Origin: CAJXSD01 sp964633145
GTDB taxonomy: Bacteria > Pseudomonadota > Alphaproteobacteria > Rhodobacterales > Rhodobacteraceae
Assembly (NCBI GenBank): GCA_964633145.1
Contig: CAZWFE010000038.1
Span: 1-21,499, forward strand
Direction of reading: 5' to 3'
DNA length: 21,499 nt
In this document: positions 7,245 through 15,260 of the stretch, one piece after another
Numbering within the stretch: the stretch's first letter is position 1
Layout: every line of letters starts with the position of its first letter
Position numbers and translations under genes: made by a program
Notes under the pieces: model-generated
The model's input: only the letters and a program-made list of their open reading frames with translations
Database searches by the model: none
What the model was told of the DNA's origin: nothing

Positions 7245-8183
7245 ATGAGAGTTATTCGTGATTACCACTTTGTCGCACCAAACGATCGTGGTGCAAGTGT
7301 TGCAGTTGGTAACTTTGATGGTGTCCATCTGGGACATCAGGCAGTTATCGGTCTGGCACGTAAGGCGGGCGCTGAAATTGGCGCCCCATTGGGTGTTTTG
7401 ACGTTCCAACCACATCCCCGAGAATATTTTCAGCCCGATGCCCCAAGTTTTCGGCTGATGGGGTCGCAGGCACGTGCGACGCGGCTGCAAAAGCTGGGTG
7501 TTGAACGTCTGTATGAGTTGAATTTTAACGCGTCAATGGCGGCATTGTCCCCACGTGAGTTTGCGCAAAACGTAATTTGTGATGGTCTAGGATTACGGCA
7601 CATTGTTGTGGGGGCTGATTTTTGCTTTGGCCAGGGTCGCGCCGGGACGGTCGAGGATTTGCAGAGATTTGGCCAAGAAATGGGATTTGGTGTCACTGTT
7701 GCGCCATTGCTAGAGGCGGGTCAGGGGCAGGTATCATCGACATCTATCCGACAGTCGTTAAGTGATGGCCGCCCACGTGATGCCGCTGAACAACTGGGTC
7801 ATTGGCATCGGATCGAGGGGCCTGTCATTGGTGGTGAACAGCGTGGTCGGGAATTGGGTTATCCAACAGCGAATATGTCAGTCGACGGTCTGCATTTACC
7901 CAAATTGGGCGTTTATGCAGTGTTGGTTGAGGTGTTAGATGGGCCATTTCAGGGCAGTTATCATGGAGCCGCGTCCTTGGGTGTGCGTCCGATGTTTGGA
8001 GAAAATACGCCAAACTTAGAAACTTTTATCTTTGATTTTTCGGGCGATTTGTATGGCGCGAAGCTGTCGGTTGGGTTGGTAGAGTTTTTGCGCCCCGAAT
8101 TAAAGTTTGACGGGCTGCAGGCCTTGATTGATCAGATGGAGCAAGATTGCCGCAAGGCCCGCGATATCTTGGTCGCATTATGA
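7245..8183 (+). CDS. ribF: Bifunctional riboflavin kinase / FAD synthetase RibF
   Basis: Converts riboflavin to FMN and FMN to FAD with ATP in the cytosol. The 312-residue protein has the expected two domains. The N-terminal FAD synthetase nucleotidyltransferase has VGNFDGVHLGH (21-31) and the second nucleotide-binding motif SSTSIR (164-169). The C-terminal riboflavin kinase has GRELGYPTAN (201-210) and a Rossmann-independent beta barrel region with FIFDFSGDLYG near residues 262-272. The length is typical. ATG 7245 has only a weak ribosome site, but the N-terminal sequence matches the family style and no better start exists. No FMN riboswitch-like structure was recognised in the 135 bp upstream, which is occupied by the double hairpin and a short leader. 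The stop TGA overlaps the next start (ATGA at 8180-8183), implying coupled translation. Confidence 0.97.
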   Translation: MRVIRDYHFVAPNDRGASVAVGNFDGVHLGHQAVIGLARKAGAEIGAPLGVLTFQPHPREYFQPDAPSFRLMGSQARATRLQKLGVERLYELNFNASMAALSPREFAQNVICDGLGLRHIVVGADFCFGQGRAGTVEDLQRFGQEMGFGVTVAPLLEAGQGQVSSTSIRQSLSDGRPRDAAEQLGHWHRIEGPVIGGEQRGRELGYPTANMSVDGLHLPKLGVYAVLVEVLDGPFQGSYHGAASLGVRPMFGENTPNLETFIFDFSGDLYGAKLSVGLVEFLRPELKFDGLQALIDQMEQDCRKARDILVAL

Positions 8184-8653
8184 CGAAAGATCCAATCAAT
8201 CGGGTGGGGCTGTCTGATCGGTTTTGGGAAAAAAAGCCGATGGCCAAGCTGTCCAAGCGTGAATGGGAAGCGTTATGTGATGGTTGTGGCAAATGTTGCT
8301 TGAACAAGATTGAAGATGACGAAACGGGGCGCGTGTATTTGACCCGCGTGGCCTGTCGGTTGTTTGATGATGCCACCTGCAAATGTGGCCAGTATGATAT
8401 TCGACACCAGTTCGTGCCAGAATGCATTGTGTTGCGTCCCGATAACATCGATGAACACGCCTATTGGATGCCGCGGACCTGTGCCTATCGGCTGGTCTGG
8501 CAAGGTAAGCCATTGCCAACCTGGCACCCGTTGATATCTGGGGATCCGGAAACGGTCCATGATGCCGGGATATCGATGCGTGGGCGCACGGTGCCCGAGT
8601 TTGAAGTGGACGAAGACGATTGGGAAAATCATTTGATAGAGGAACCGCGATAA
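8180..8653 (+). CDS. YcgN/YkgJ family cysteine-cluster protein (UPF0260)
   Basis: A 157-residue protein with an N-terminal CDGCGKCC cluster (Cys33, 36, 39, 40) and further Cys59, 67, 69, 82 and 101. This is the UPF0260 (YcgN) pattern, part of the YkgJ CxxCxxCC superfamily. The cysteine spacing suggests bound zinc or an Fe-S centre, but no reaction is established for this branch. The frame is open from 8147, yet ATG 8180 is chosen because it forms the ATGA overlap with the ribF stop. The TAA stop (8651-8653) abuts the ATG of ltaE, so three genes are translated in direct succession. The hydrophilic, acidic C-terminus (EVDEDDWENHLIEE) and absence of a signal peptide point to the cytosol. Confidence 0.88.
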   Translation: MTKDPINRVGLSDRFWEKKPMAKLSKREWEALCDGCGKCCLNKIEDDETGRVYLTRVACRLFDDATCKCGQYDIRHQFVPECIVLRPDNIDEHAYWMPRTCAYRLVWQGKPLPTWHPLISGDPETVHDAGISMRGRTVPEFEVDEDDWENHLIEEPR

Positions 8654-9694
8654 ATGTTTTTTGCATCTGACAATACTGGGCCCATCCCATCGCAGGTTTT
8701 AGAGGCATTGGCTGACGCAAATAAGGGTTACCAATCAGGATATGGTGCCGATAGCATTAACCAAGCCGTTCAGGCCAAAATTCGCGATATTTTCGAAGCC
8801 CCTGATGCGGCGGTGTATTTGGTGGCGACTGGGACAGCGGCCAATTCGCTGGCCTTGGCGACCTTGGCCCATCCGTGGGATACAGTTTTTTGTTCCCCAG
8901 TGGCCCATATCCACGAAGATGAATGCAATGCGCCGGAATTTTACATGGGTGGGGCCAAGCTAACCTTGGTCGGTGATGGCGATAAAATCACACCTGATCA
9001 GTTGCGCACTGCAATCGAGGCAGAGCAAACGCGCGGTGTGCATGGGCCACAGCGTGGACCTGTGTCGATCACCCAAGTGACCGAACAGGGGCGCGTATAT
9101 TCCTTGGATGAAATTTCTGCCCTATGTGATGTGGCGCGGTCATATAAACTGCCGGTGCATATGGATGGTGCGCGATTTACGAACGCATTGGTTTCATTGG
9201 GGTGTACCGCCGCTGAAATGACATGGAAGGCCGGCGTGGATGTGGTCAGTTTTGGTGGAACCAAAAATGGCCTGATGGGGGTTGAGGCGGTCATATTTTT
9301 TGATCCGTCCAAAGCATGGGAATTCGAGCTGCGCCGTAAACGTGGCGGACATTTATTTTCCAAGCATCGGTATTTGTCGGCGCAGATGCTGGCCTATCTG
9401 ACAGATGATTTGTGGTTGGATCTGGCACGACGTGCGAACGCGAATGCGGCTTATTTGGCGGCTGGCTTACAGGCTGTGTCTGAGGCATCGTTTCTGCATT
9501 ATCCGGCCGCAAATCTAATGTTTGTATATTTGCCCAAGCATCTGCATGAACGCGCGTTTGCCGCGGGGGCTGAATATTATCTTTGGGATGATCTGGAAAC
9601 AGCGCAAAGTGCAGATATGGTGAAATGTCGGTTTGTCTGTGATTGGTCCCTAGAGCGGGCGCAGATCGATCAATTCTTGGCCGCAATTGCATAA
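8654..9694 (+). CDS. ltaE: Low-specificity L-threonine aldolase
   Basis: PLP-dependent fold-type I enzyme that cleaves L-threonine or L-allo-threonine to glycine and acetaldehyde. The 346 residues show the expected elements: DNTGPIP near the N-terminus, a phosphate-binding VATGTAAN (57-64), H85 positioned to stack on PLP in SPVAHIHEDE, D171 in HMDGARFTNAL, and the Schiff-base lysine K204 in SFGGTKNG. The usual GG pair seen after the stacking His in E. coli LtaE is replaced by EDECNAPEF, a common variant in the beta-eliminating lyase family. The start ATG touches the preceding stop, so reinitiation is likely. A strong terminator follows 1-2 bp after the stop. An aldolase acting on related beta-hydroxy amino acids is also possible. 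Confidence 0.93.
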   Translation: MFFASDNTGPIPSQVLEALADANKGYQSGYGADSINQAVQAKIRDIFEAPDAAVYLVATGTAANSLALATLAHPWDTVFCSPVAHIHEDECNAPEFYMGGAKLTLVGDGDKITPDQLRTAIEAEQTRGVHGPQRGPVSITQVTEQGRVYSLDEISALCDVARSYKLPVHMDGARFTNALVSLGCTAAEMTWKAGVDVVSFGGTKNGLMGVEAVIFFDPSKAWEFELRRKRGGHLFSKHRYLSAQMLAYLTDDLWLDLARRANANAAYLAAGLQAVSEASFLHYPAANLMFVYLPKHLHERAFAAGAEYYLWDDLETAQSADMVKCRFVCDWSLERAQIDQFLAAIA

Positions 9695-9695
9695 G

Positions 9696-9727
9696 TTAAA
9701 GGCCGGACAAGCCGGCCTTTAATTTTT
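9696..9727 (+). terminator. Intrinsic terminator between ltaE and gyrB
   Basis: A perfect 11-bp stem TTAAAGGCCGG (9696-9706) / CCGGCCTTTAA (9712-9722) with a 5-nt loop is followed by TTTTT (9723-9727). It starts one base after the ltaE stop and runs into the gyrB stop at 9726-9728. On the minus strand the stem is followed by a weaker T-rich CTTTAACTT, so it may also terminate gyrB. Confidence 0.9.
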
Positions 9728-12143
9728 AGAAATCTAGGTTTTCGACGCTAAGCGCGTTTGATTGAATGAATTCGCGCCGCGGTTCGACGACATCCCCCAT
9801 CAATTTGGTAAACATATCGTCCGCCTCTGCTGCATCGTCAATTGAGACCTGCAACAATGTGCGCGCATCAGGGTCCAATGTGGTTTCCCATAGCTGACTT
9901 GGGTTCATTTCGCCCAAACCTTTATAGCGTTGCAGGGACAAGCCCTTTTCACCTTCGCGGAGAATTGCATCAAGCAGATCAAGTGGACCGAATATCATTT
10001 GAGTGCGGTCTTTACGACCGAGTGACGCTGGGCTGCCATAGACCTCTTGCAGGCTTTCGGTCAGCGTGCCTGTTCTGCGGGCTTCGCCGGATCTTAGCAT
10101 CGGGCCATCAAGCGTCCGCATTTCTTCTACACCGCGTAAAATACGCGACAAACGAATGCCATGATCTTGTGTGATACGACCTGACCAGCCACGTTCATAT
10201 TCTAGTGCAATCAAGTTCAGCCGTTCTGCAACCTTATCTGCAATTCCTTGCAAATTGGCGTCAACGGCACCCGGTACGAACGCCCCAGCAATAGCGGCCT
10301 GTTCCAAAATATGTCGTGGGTAATGTGTTGGAAATGCGTCAAGGACACGTTTTAACTGACGCGCTTCGTCAACGACACGCACCAAATCTTGGCCGGCGAT
10401 TTCTGCGCCCGATCCCAGACGCAATACCGCGCCATCCACGCCCTGTTGTACCAAATAATCCTCAAGCGAGGCTTGGTCTTTCAGATAAACCTCGGACTTG
10501 CCGCGGCTGACTTTGTACAATGGGGGTTGGGCGATGAACAGGTGCCCGGCCTCGATCAATTGGGGCATTTGACGATAGAAAAATGTCAGCAACAATGTTC
10601 GAATGTGTGCGCCGTCCACGTCGGCGTCGGTCATAATAACGATTTTATGATAGCGCAGTTTCGACAGGTTAAATTCGTCACGCCCGATGCCCGTACCCAA
10701 TGCCATAACCAGATTGCCAATTTCTTGGCTGGCCAACATGCGATCAAATCGCGCGCGTTCGACGTTTAGGATTTTACCGCGCAATGGCAAAATGGCTTGG
10801 GTCCGTCGGTCGCGACCTGTTTGCGCGGATCCGCCCGCGCTGTCACCCTCGACCAAGAAAACTTCGGTTTTGGATGGGTCTTTTTCTGAACAATCCTTTA
10901 GCTTGGAGGCCAAGAAATTGATATCCATCGCTGTTTTACGGCGGGTCAATTCGCGGGCCTTGCGTGCGGCTTCGCGGGCTAGGGCTGCCTCGATAATTTT
11001 ACCAACGATGATTTTCGCTTCGTTGGGGTTTTCCTCGAACCATTCGGACAGTTTTTCGTTTACCAAACTTTCGACAGCTGGGCGGACTTCGGAACTGACC
11101 AATTTGTCTTTGGTTTGGCTGGAAAACTTGGGGTCGGGAACCTTGACGGATAACACGCATGTTAATCCTTCGCGGGCATCATCACCGGTAAAGCTGATTT
11201 TTTCTTTCTTGGCGATGCCGCTGGATTGGGCATAGTTGTTGATCGTGCGCGTCAATGCGGCGCGCAGGCCCGCCAAATGGGTGCCGCCATCCCGCTGGGG
11301 GATGTTGTTGGTAAAGGGCAATACATTTTCATGGTAGCTGTCATTCCACCACATTGCGACCTCAACACCGATGTCGTCGCGTTCGCCCAACATGAAAATC
11401 GGTTCCGGCATCGCGGCTGATTTGGATCGGTCCAAATATTTCACAAATTCTTTGACGCCGCCTTCGTAAAACAATTCACTGCGCAATGCTTCGGCGGGGC
11501 GCTCATCCTCAAGGATGATGCGTACGCCTGAATTCAAAAAGGCCAATTCGCGCAGGCGTTTTTCCAAGGTCTCAAAAGAATATTCCAAATTAGAAAACGT
11601 ATCCGTGGATGCAAGGAAACGGACTTCTGTCCCTTTTTCGCCGTTCGCATCGCCGACCACGCGCAAGTGTTCGGCCGTATCACCGTGTTCAAAACGGGCA
11701 TAGTGTTCTTTGCCATTGCGCCAAACGCGCAGTTCCAGCCAAACTGACAGGGCGTTCACAACTGATACACCAACGCCGTGCAAACCGCCCGACACTTTGT
11801 ATGAATTGCTGTCGAATTTACCGCCTGCGTGCAGTTGGGTCATGATGACCTCGGCTGCTGATACGCCTTCTTCTTCGTGGATGTCGACAGGGATCCCGCG
11901 GCCGTTATCGCGCACAGAAACGCTGTTGTCTGCGTGGATTTTGACGTGTACGTAATCGGCATGTTTGGCCAAGGCTTCGTCGATACCGTTATCGACAACT
12001 TCATAGACCATGTGGTGCAAACCGGATCCATCATCGGTGTCACCGATGTACATGCCAGGCCGTTTACGAACAGCCTCTAACCCCTTGAGAACCTTGATAG
12101 AGTCTGCGCCATATTCCTGAGGTTGATTTTCACTCTCGGACAT
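9726..12143 (-). CDS. gyrB: DNA gyrase subunit B
   Basis: ATPase subunit of DNA gyrase, which introduces negative supercoils with GyrA. 805 residues from ATG 12143. The GHKL ATPase domain has E48 and N52 in MVYEVVDNGIDEA, RDNGRG (78-83) and GGLHGVG (119-125). The TOPRIM domain has EGDSAGGSA and the metal-binding DADVDGAHIRTLLL. The C-terminus has QRYKGLGEMNPSQLWETT. The roughly 170-residue insert of gammaproteobacterial GyrB is absent, as in other alphaproteobacteria. The frame extends to 12170, but ATG 12143 has AAAGGTGGCAGG just upstream and begins MSESENQ like related proteins. The candidate promoter also places the transcript start downstream of 12170. It ends at a shared terminator with ltaE. 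Confidence 0.98.
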   Translation of the reverse strand: MSESENQPQEYGADSIKVLKGLEAVRKRPGMYIGDTDDGSGLHHMVYEVVDNGIDEALAKHADYVHVKIHADNSVSVRDNGRGIPVDIHEEEGVSAAEVIMTQLHAGGKFDSNSYKVSGGLHGVGVSVVNALSVWLELRVWRNGKEHYARFEHGDTAEHLRVVGDANGEKGTEVRFLASTDTFSNLEYSFETLEKRLRELAFLNSGVRIILEDERPAEALRSELFYEGGVKEFVKYLDRSKSAAMPEPIFMLGERDDIGVEVAMWWNDSYHENVLPFTNNIPQRDGGTHLAGLRAALTRTINNYAQSSGIAKKEKISFTGDDAREGLTCVLSVKVPDPKFSSQTKDKLVSSEVRPAVESLVNEKLSEWFEENPNEAKIIVGKIIEAALAREAARKARELTRRKTAMDINFLASKLKDCSEKDPSKTEVFLVEGDSAGGSAQTGRDRRTQAILPLRGKILNVERARFDRMLASQEIGNLVMALGTGIGRDEFNLSKLRYHKIVIMTDADVDGAHIRTLLLTFFYRQMPQLIEAGHLFIAQPPLYKVSRGKSEVYLKDQASLEDYLVQQGVDGAVLRLGSGAEIAGQDLVRVVDEARQLKRVLDAFPTHYPRHILEQAAIAGAFVPGAVDANLQGIADKVAERLNLIALEYERGWSGRITQDHGIRLSRILRGVEEMRTLDGPMLRSGEARRTGTLTESLQEVYGSPASLGRKDRTQMIFGPLDLLDAILREGEKGLSLQRYKGLGEMNPSQLWETTLDPDARTLLQVSIDDAAEADDMFTKLMGDVVEPRREFIQSNALSVENLDF

Positions 12144-12170
12144 TCCTGCCACCTTTCGCATTTTTGTCAA

Positions 12171-12199
12171 TTTATACGATTTCTAGCGACAAATGTCAC
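12171..12199 (-). promoter_or_regulatory. Near-consensus promoter of gyrB
   Basis: On the minus strand GTGACA (12199-12194) and TATAAA (12176-12171) are separated by exactly 17 bp, each matching the sigma-70 consensus at five of six positions. Transcription would start near 12164, about 20 nt before the gyrB ATG at 12143, leaving a short leader with an AAAGGTGGCAGG ribosome site. This makes a start codon at 12170 impossible on this transcript and supports the shorter protein. Confidence 0.65.
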
Positions 12200-12222
12200 G
12201 CCCAATCCCCATATTTTGTGGA

Positions 12223-12843
12223 TTAAGTCAGGCCGATAACAATCCCAACAAGGATCAGTAATATGCCCGATGTCATGTTCAGTTTCCGAATGGAGTCTGG
12301 CGATTTCACGATGGCACGTGCACGATGAACCAACAGGGCAATTCCCACATTTCCCAACAGCGGGATCAGTGCTGATAATGCGCAGATTGCGGCGATATCC
12401 CATGAATTTAATTTGGTTAAATCAAAAAATCCGGGCAGCACGCCCATATAGAATAAAATCGCCTTGGGGTTTCCCAAAATAACGGCCAAGCCGGCTGCAA
12501 ACCCGGCCCATGCCCCCGGTGCCGTTAATTTTGAATTCTGTCCCAACTGCTGATCGGCAGAGCGGATCAATTTGACCCCCATCCCCACAAAAATCACGAC
12601 AGCGGCCCATCGCAATATCATCATAAAGCCATCGATTTCTTGGACCAACCAGCTGACCCCTAATATCGCCAGAAACGGCCATAGGACATCGCCGATCACA
12701 ACACCCAGCGCCAATGGAAAGGCCGCAGCAAATCCACCGGATACCGCGCGCGCCATCAATGCCACCCAAACTGGACCAGGTGTTAGAAATAAAATCAGCA
12801 ACCCCAAGGCATAAAGCCCAAGTTCCACAAATGTAATTGTCAT
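12223..12843 (-). CDS. LysE/RhtB family exporter
   Basis: A 206-residue inner-membrane protein of the LysE superfamily, which exports amino acids or related metabolites. The family N-terminus is present: a hydrophobic helix ending in LTPGPVWVALMARAVSGG, with the conserved PGP. About six hydrophobic segments are visible, and the central GNPKAILFYMGVLPGFF matches the family's NPKxxLFF-like motif. The substrate cannot be told from sequence. Its ATG overlaps the recF stop (ATGA on the minus strand, 12843-12840), so it is probably translated by coupling from the dnaA-dnaN-recF transcript. The gyrB promoter starts 23 bp after its stop codon. An exporter between recF and gyrB is not part of the classical replication cluster. 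Confidence 0.88.
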   Translation of the reverse strand: MTITFVELGLYALGLLILFLTPGPVWVALMARAVSGGFAAAFPLALGVVIGDVLWPFLAILGVSWLVQEIDGFMMILRWAAVVIFVGMGVKLIRSADQQLGQNSKLTAPGAWAGFAAGLAVILGNPKAILFYMGVLPGFFDLTKLNSWDIAAICALSALIPLLGNVGIALLVHRARAIVKSPDSIRKLNMTSGILLILVGIVIGLT

Positions 12844-13952
12844 GTTATCACAGCCTCATGCTGGCGCACTGCAGACACACCAGCATTGTCCGTCACAGCT
12901 ATATATTGTGCGCGCTGTCCTAGTTCTGCAAACAGATCTGGTTCGGTTCCGGTCAGCCATGCTTGGGCCCCAAGCGTGCATATCTCATCGTATAAATCAG
13001 CACGTCGGCCGGCATCCAAGTGGGCAGAAACTTCGTCCAATAATATCATTGGTGGGGTTTGTGTGCGCTGCGCTAAGGCGCGTGCATTTGCAAGGATCAT
13101 GGATACTAGCAATGCCTTTTGTTCGCCAGTCGAACAATCTCTGGCGTCGATATCCTTGGTTGCGTATCGCGCCAGTAAATCGGTTCTATGCGGGCCGATC
13201 AGTGTTCGGCCAGCTGCCAAGTCGCGTCCGCGGCCATTTTCCAAGGCATCAATGAAATCGGCGGCGGTTTCGGGCATTTCGCCTTGGCTTTGATCCAGTG
13301 ATAACTCGGCCACGGGAAAGGCGGTATTTGCAGTGTTTTGTGCTGCGATTACCAGTTCAAGTGTGTGAACGCGCGCGGAATGGATCTGGCAGCCGCTTTC
13401 AGCCATTTGACGTTCTAAGGCGCGATACCAATGTGGGTCGCGCACGTTGTCTTTCAGCAGTCTGTTTCTTTCGCGCATGGCTTTTTCATAATTCAGGCTG
13501 GCCTCGGCATGGCGTGGATCAAAACTTAGCGCCATACGATCCAAAAAACGGCGTCGATTATCGGCGCCCTCTGTCCACAGTCGATCCATATTCGGCACCA
13601 ACCAGATGACCTGCGACAACTCGGCCAGTGCGGTTTGTGGGGCCGGTTGTTCATCCAGGTGAACCCGCCGCGCTGACCCGTTTTCAGATTTTATATCAAT
13701 GCTGAAACTGCGGTGGCCGCGGTTAAGTGTGCCTGACAATTTCCAGCCCAATTCCTCTGGGCGGCGCGTCATATCCGAGGCACTGGCACGTCGCATGCCC
13801 CGACCAGGGGAAAACAGCGATACAGCTTCTAGGATATTGGTCTTTCCCGATCCATTTGTCCCGTAAATCGCAACGGGCCGGCCATCTAATTGTAACCGGC
13901 TGATTTTGTGCGACCGAAAATGCGATAGGGTCAATTCGCTTAAATATAACAT
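12840..13952 (-). CDS. recF: DNA replication and repair protein RecF
   Basis: SMC-like ATPase that, with RecO and RecR, loads RecA at single-stranded gaps and helps restart stalled forks. 370 residues. Walker A is GTNGSGKT (31-38), the ABC-type signature lies in DCSTGEQKALL, and Walker B is MILLDEVSAHLD near the C-terminal third. The N-terminus LTLSHFRSH is the usual RecF opening. ATG 13952 has a poor ribosome site (AGGGTC), so expression may depend on flow from dnaN, whose stop lies 50 bp upstream across a small hairpin. The gene overlaps the LysE-type gene by 4 bp at its end. Confidence 0.97.
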   Translation of the reverse strand: MLYLSELTLSHFRSHKISRLQLDGRPVAIYGTNGSGKTNILEAVSLFSPGRGMRRASASDMTRRPEELGWKLSGTLNRGHRSFSIDIKSENGSARRVHLDEQPAPQTALAELSQVIWLVPNMDRLWTEGADNRRRFLDRMALSFDPRHAEASLNYEKAMRERNRLLKDNVRDPHWYRALERQMAESGCQIHSARVHTLELVIAAQNTANTAFPVAELSLDQSQGEMPETAADFIDALENGRGRDLAAGRTLIGPHRTDLLARYATKDIDARDCSTGEQKALLVSMILANARALAQRTQTPPMILLDEVSAHLDAGRRADLYDEICTLGAQAWLTGTEPDLFAELGQRAQYIAVTDNAGVSAVRQHEAVIT

Positions 13953-13983
13953 GACCCTAAAGCCAATTTGATAGATCGTGGAT

Positions 13984-14002
13984 CTTGGTCATTTAGGCCA
14001 AG
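13984..14002 (-). other. Hairpin between dnaN and recF
   Basis: CTTGGTC (13984-13990) and GGCCAAG (13996-14002) form a 7-bp stem with one G-U pair and a 5-nt loop, starting directly after the dnaN stop codon on the minus strand. No T-run follows, so it is not a standard terminator. It could stabilise the dnaN 3' end or attenuate readthrough into recF. Confidence 0.4.
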
Positions 14003-15121
14003 TTATACGCGCATCGGCATGACGAGGTAGACGGCCGTTGTATCATTGCCCTCGCGCATCAACGCTGGATCACCTGATGAATTGAACATGAATACAGCAT
14101 TTTCGCGATCAACTTGGCTGGCAATTTCCAGCAGGTATTTGGCGTTAAAGCCAATTTCCAATGGCTCGTCTGCGTATGCAACGGCCAGCTCTTCTTCGGC
14201 GGCGCCGCTGTCAGGGGAATTGACCGACAAAACCAATCTGTCTTCGTCAAGCGATAGCTTGACTGCGCGCGAGCGCTCAGATGAAACAGTGGCTACACGA
14301 TCAACCGCCTTGGCAAAATCGTTGGCGTCAACTTCTAGGCGGCGGGTATTTCCTGTTGGAATGACGCGGGTGTAGTCTGGGAATGTGCCATCAATGACCT
14401 TGGATGTCAGGGTGATTGACGGTGTGGCAAACCGTACTTTGGTTTCTGATACGGACACGGCGATTTGCATATCATCGTCATCCAGCAATTTACGCAGTTC
14501 CGCAACGGTTTTGCGGGGCACAATAACGCCCGGTGTTCCAGCGGCCCCATCGGGCAAATCCGCATCAATGCGGGCCAAACGATGGCCATCGGTTGCAACG
14601 CAGCGCAGCACCTGACCCCCATCAGCATCGGCCACATGCATATAAACGCCGTTTAGGTAATAGCGTGTTTCCTCGGTCGAGATTGCGAATTTAGACTTGT
14701 CAAACAGGCGGCGCAGAACAGGCGCAGGGGCCGAAAAATTCGCCGAATATTCCGACGTCGCCATGACGGGGAAATCTTCTTTGGGTAGGGTGGCCAATGA
14801 AAAATTCGAACGGCCCGCTTCGACTGTTAAACGACCTGTTGCGCTGTCATCGGTCAATGTGACCAGCGCGCCGTCGGGCAGTTTGCGCACAATTTCATGC
14901 AGCATAACCGCAGACACCGTTGTCGCGCCAGCGCGTTCGATGTGTGCATTCGCTTTATCTACGACTTCGATATCCAAATCAGTCGCGCGAAACATTGCGG
15001 TGTCGCCTTCGGCTTCGATCAGAACGTTGGCAAGAATTGGGATCGTATTGCGACGTTCTACAACTGATTGCGCCTGAGACACAGCCTTTAATAATGTGGC
15101 GCGTTCAATACTCAGCTTCAT
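14003..15121 (-). CDS. dnaN: DNA polymerase III subunit beta (sliding clamp)
   Basis: The processivity clamp of the replicative polymerase; a head-to-tail dimer encircling DNA. The 372-residue length is typical and fits three clamp domains of about 120 residues. The opening MKLSIERATLLKAVSQAQSVVERRNTIPILANVLIE is diagnostic of the family, as are RYYLNGVYMH in the middle domain and the C-terminal YLVMPMRV, which forms part of the partner-binding pocket. ATG 15121 has AAAGGAGCAG 6-15 nt upstream, a strong ribosome site. The 139 bp between dnaA and dnaN contain a near-perfect palindrome just before this site. The gene is third-party partner to recF and gyrB in the same cluster. Confidence 0.98.
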   Translation of the reverse strand: MKLSIERATLLKAVSQAQSVVERRNTIPILANVLIEAEGDTAMFRATDLDIEVVDKANAHIERAGATTVSAVMLHEIVRKLPDGALVTLTDDSATGRLTVEAGRSNFSLATLPKEDFPVMATSEYSANFSAPAPVLRRLFDKSKFAISTEETRYYLNGVYMHVADADGGQVLRCVATDGHRLARIDADLPDGAAGTPGVIVPRKTVAELRKLLDDDDMQIAVSVSETKVRFATPSITLTSKVIDGTFPDYTRVIPTGNTRRLEVDANDFAKAVDRVATVSSERSRAVKLSLDEDRLVLSVNSPDSGAAEEELAVAYADEPLEIGFNAKYLLEIASQVDRENAVFMFNSSGDPALMREGNDTTAVYLVMPMRV

Positions 15122-15141
15122 GATCCCTGCTCCTTTGATTT

Positions 15142-15160
15142 CGGATCCTTAAGGTATCCG
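15142..15160. promoter_or_regulatory. Near-perfect palindrome in the dnaN leader
   Basis: CGGATCCTTAAGGTATCCG is an inverted repeat: CGGAT (15142-15146) and ATCCG (15156-15160) flank the palindrome CCTTAAGG (15147-15154), with a single extra T at 15155. On the minus strand it ends about 20 nt before the dnaN start and just before the AAAGGAGCAG ribosome site. It may be a protein-binding site or an RNA hairpin in the leader; there is no direct evidence for either. Confidence 0.4.
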
Positions 15161-15260
15161 ATCTGTTGGCAGGCTCAAGCGTTTTCTTTGCCAAAGCATG
15201 AAATAAACGCAGTTTTTACTGAATGCTAAGGTCGCAGGTTGTTTGGGGCAGGTGCAAAGT

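Noticed and set aside
12210..12220. DnaA-box-like TGTGGATTA between gyrB and the LysE gene, and TGTGGAAAA within dnaA and rpsT
   Set aside because: Single imperfect matches, two of them in coding sequence, with no clustering or AT-rich partner. They do not support an origin.
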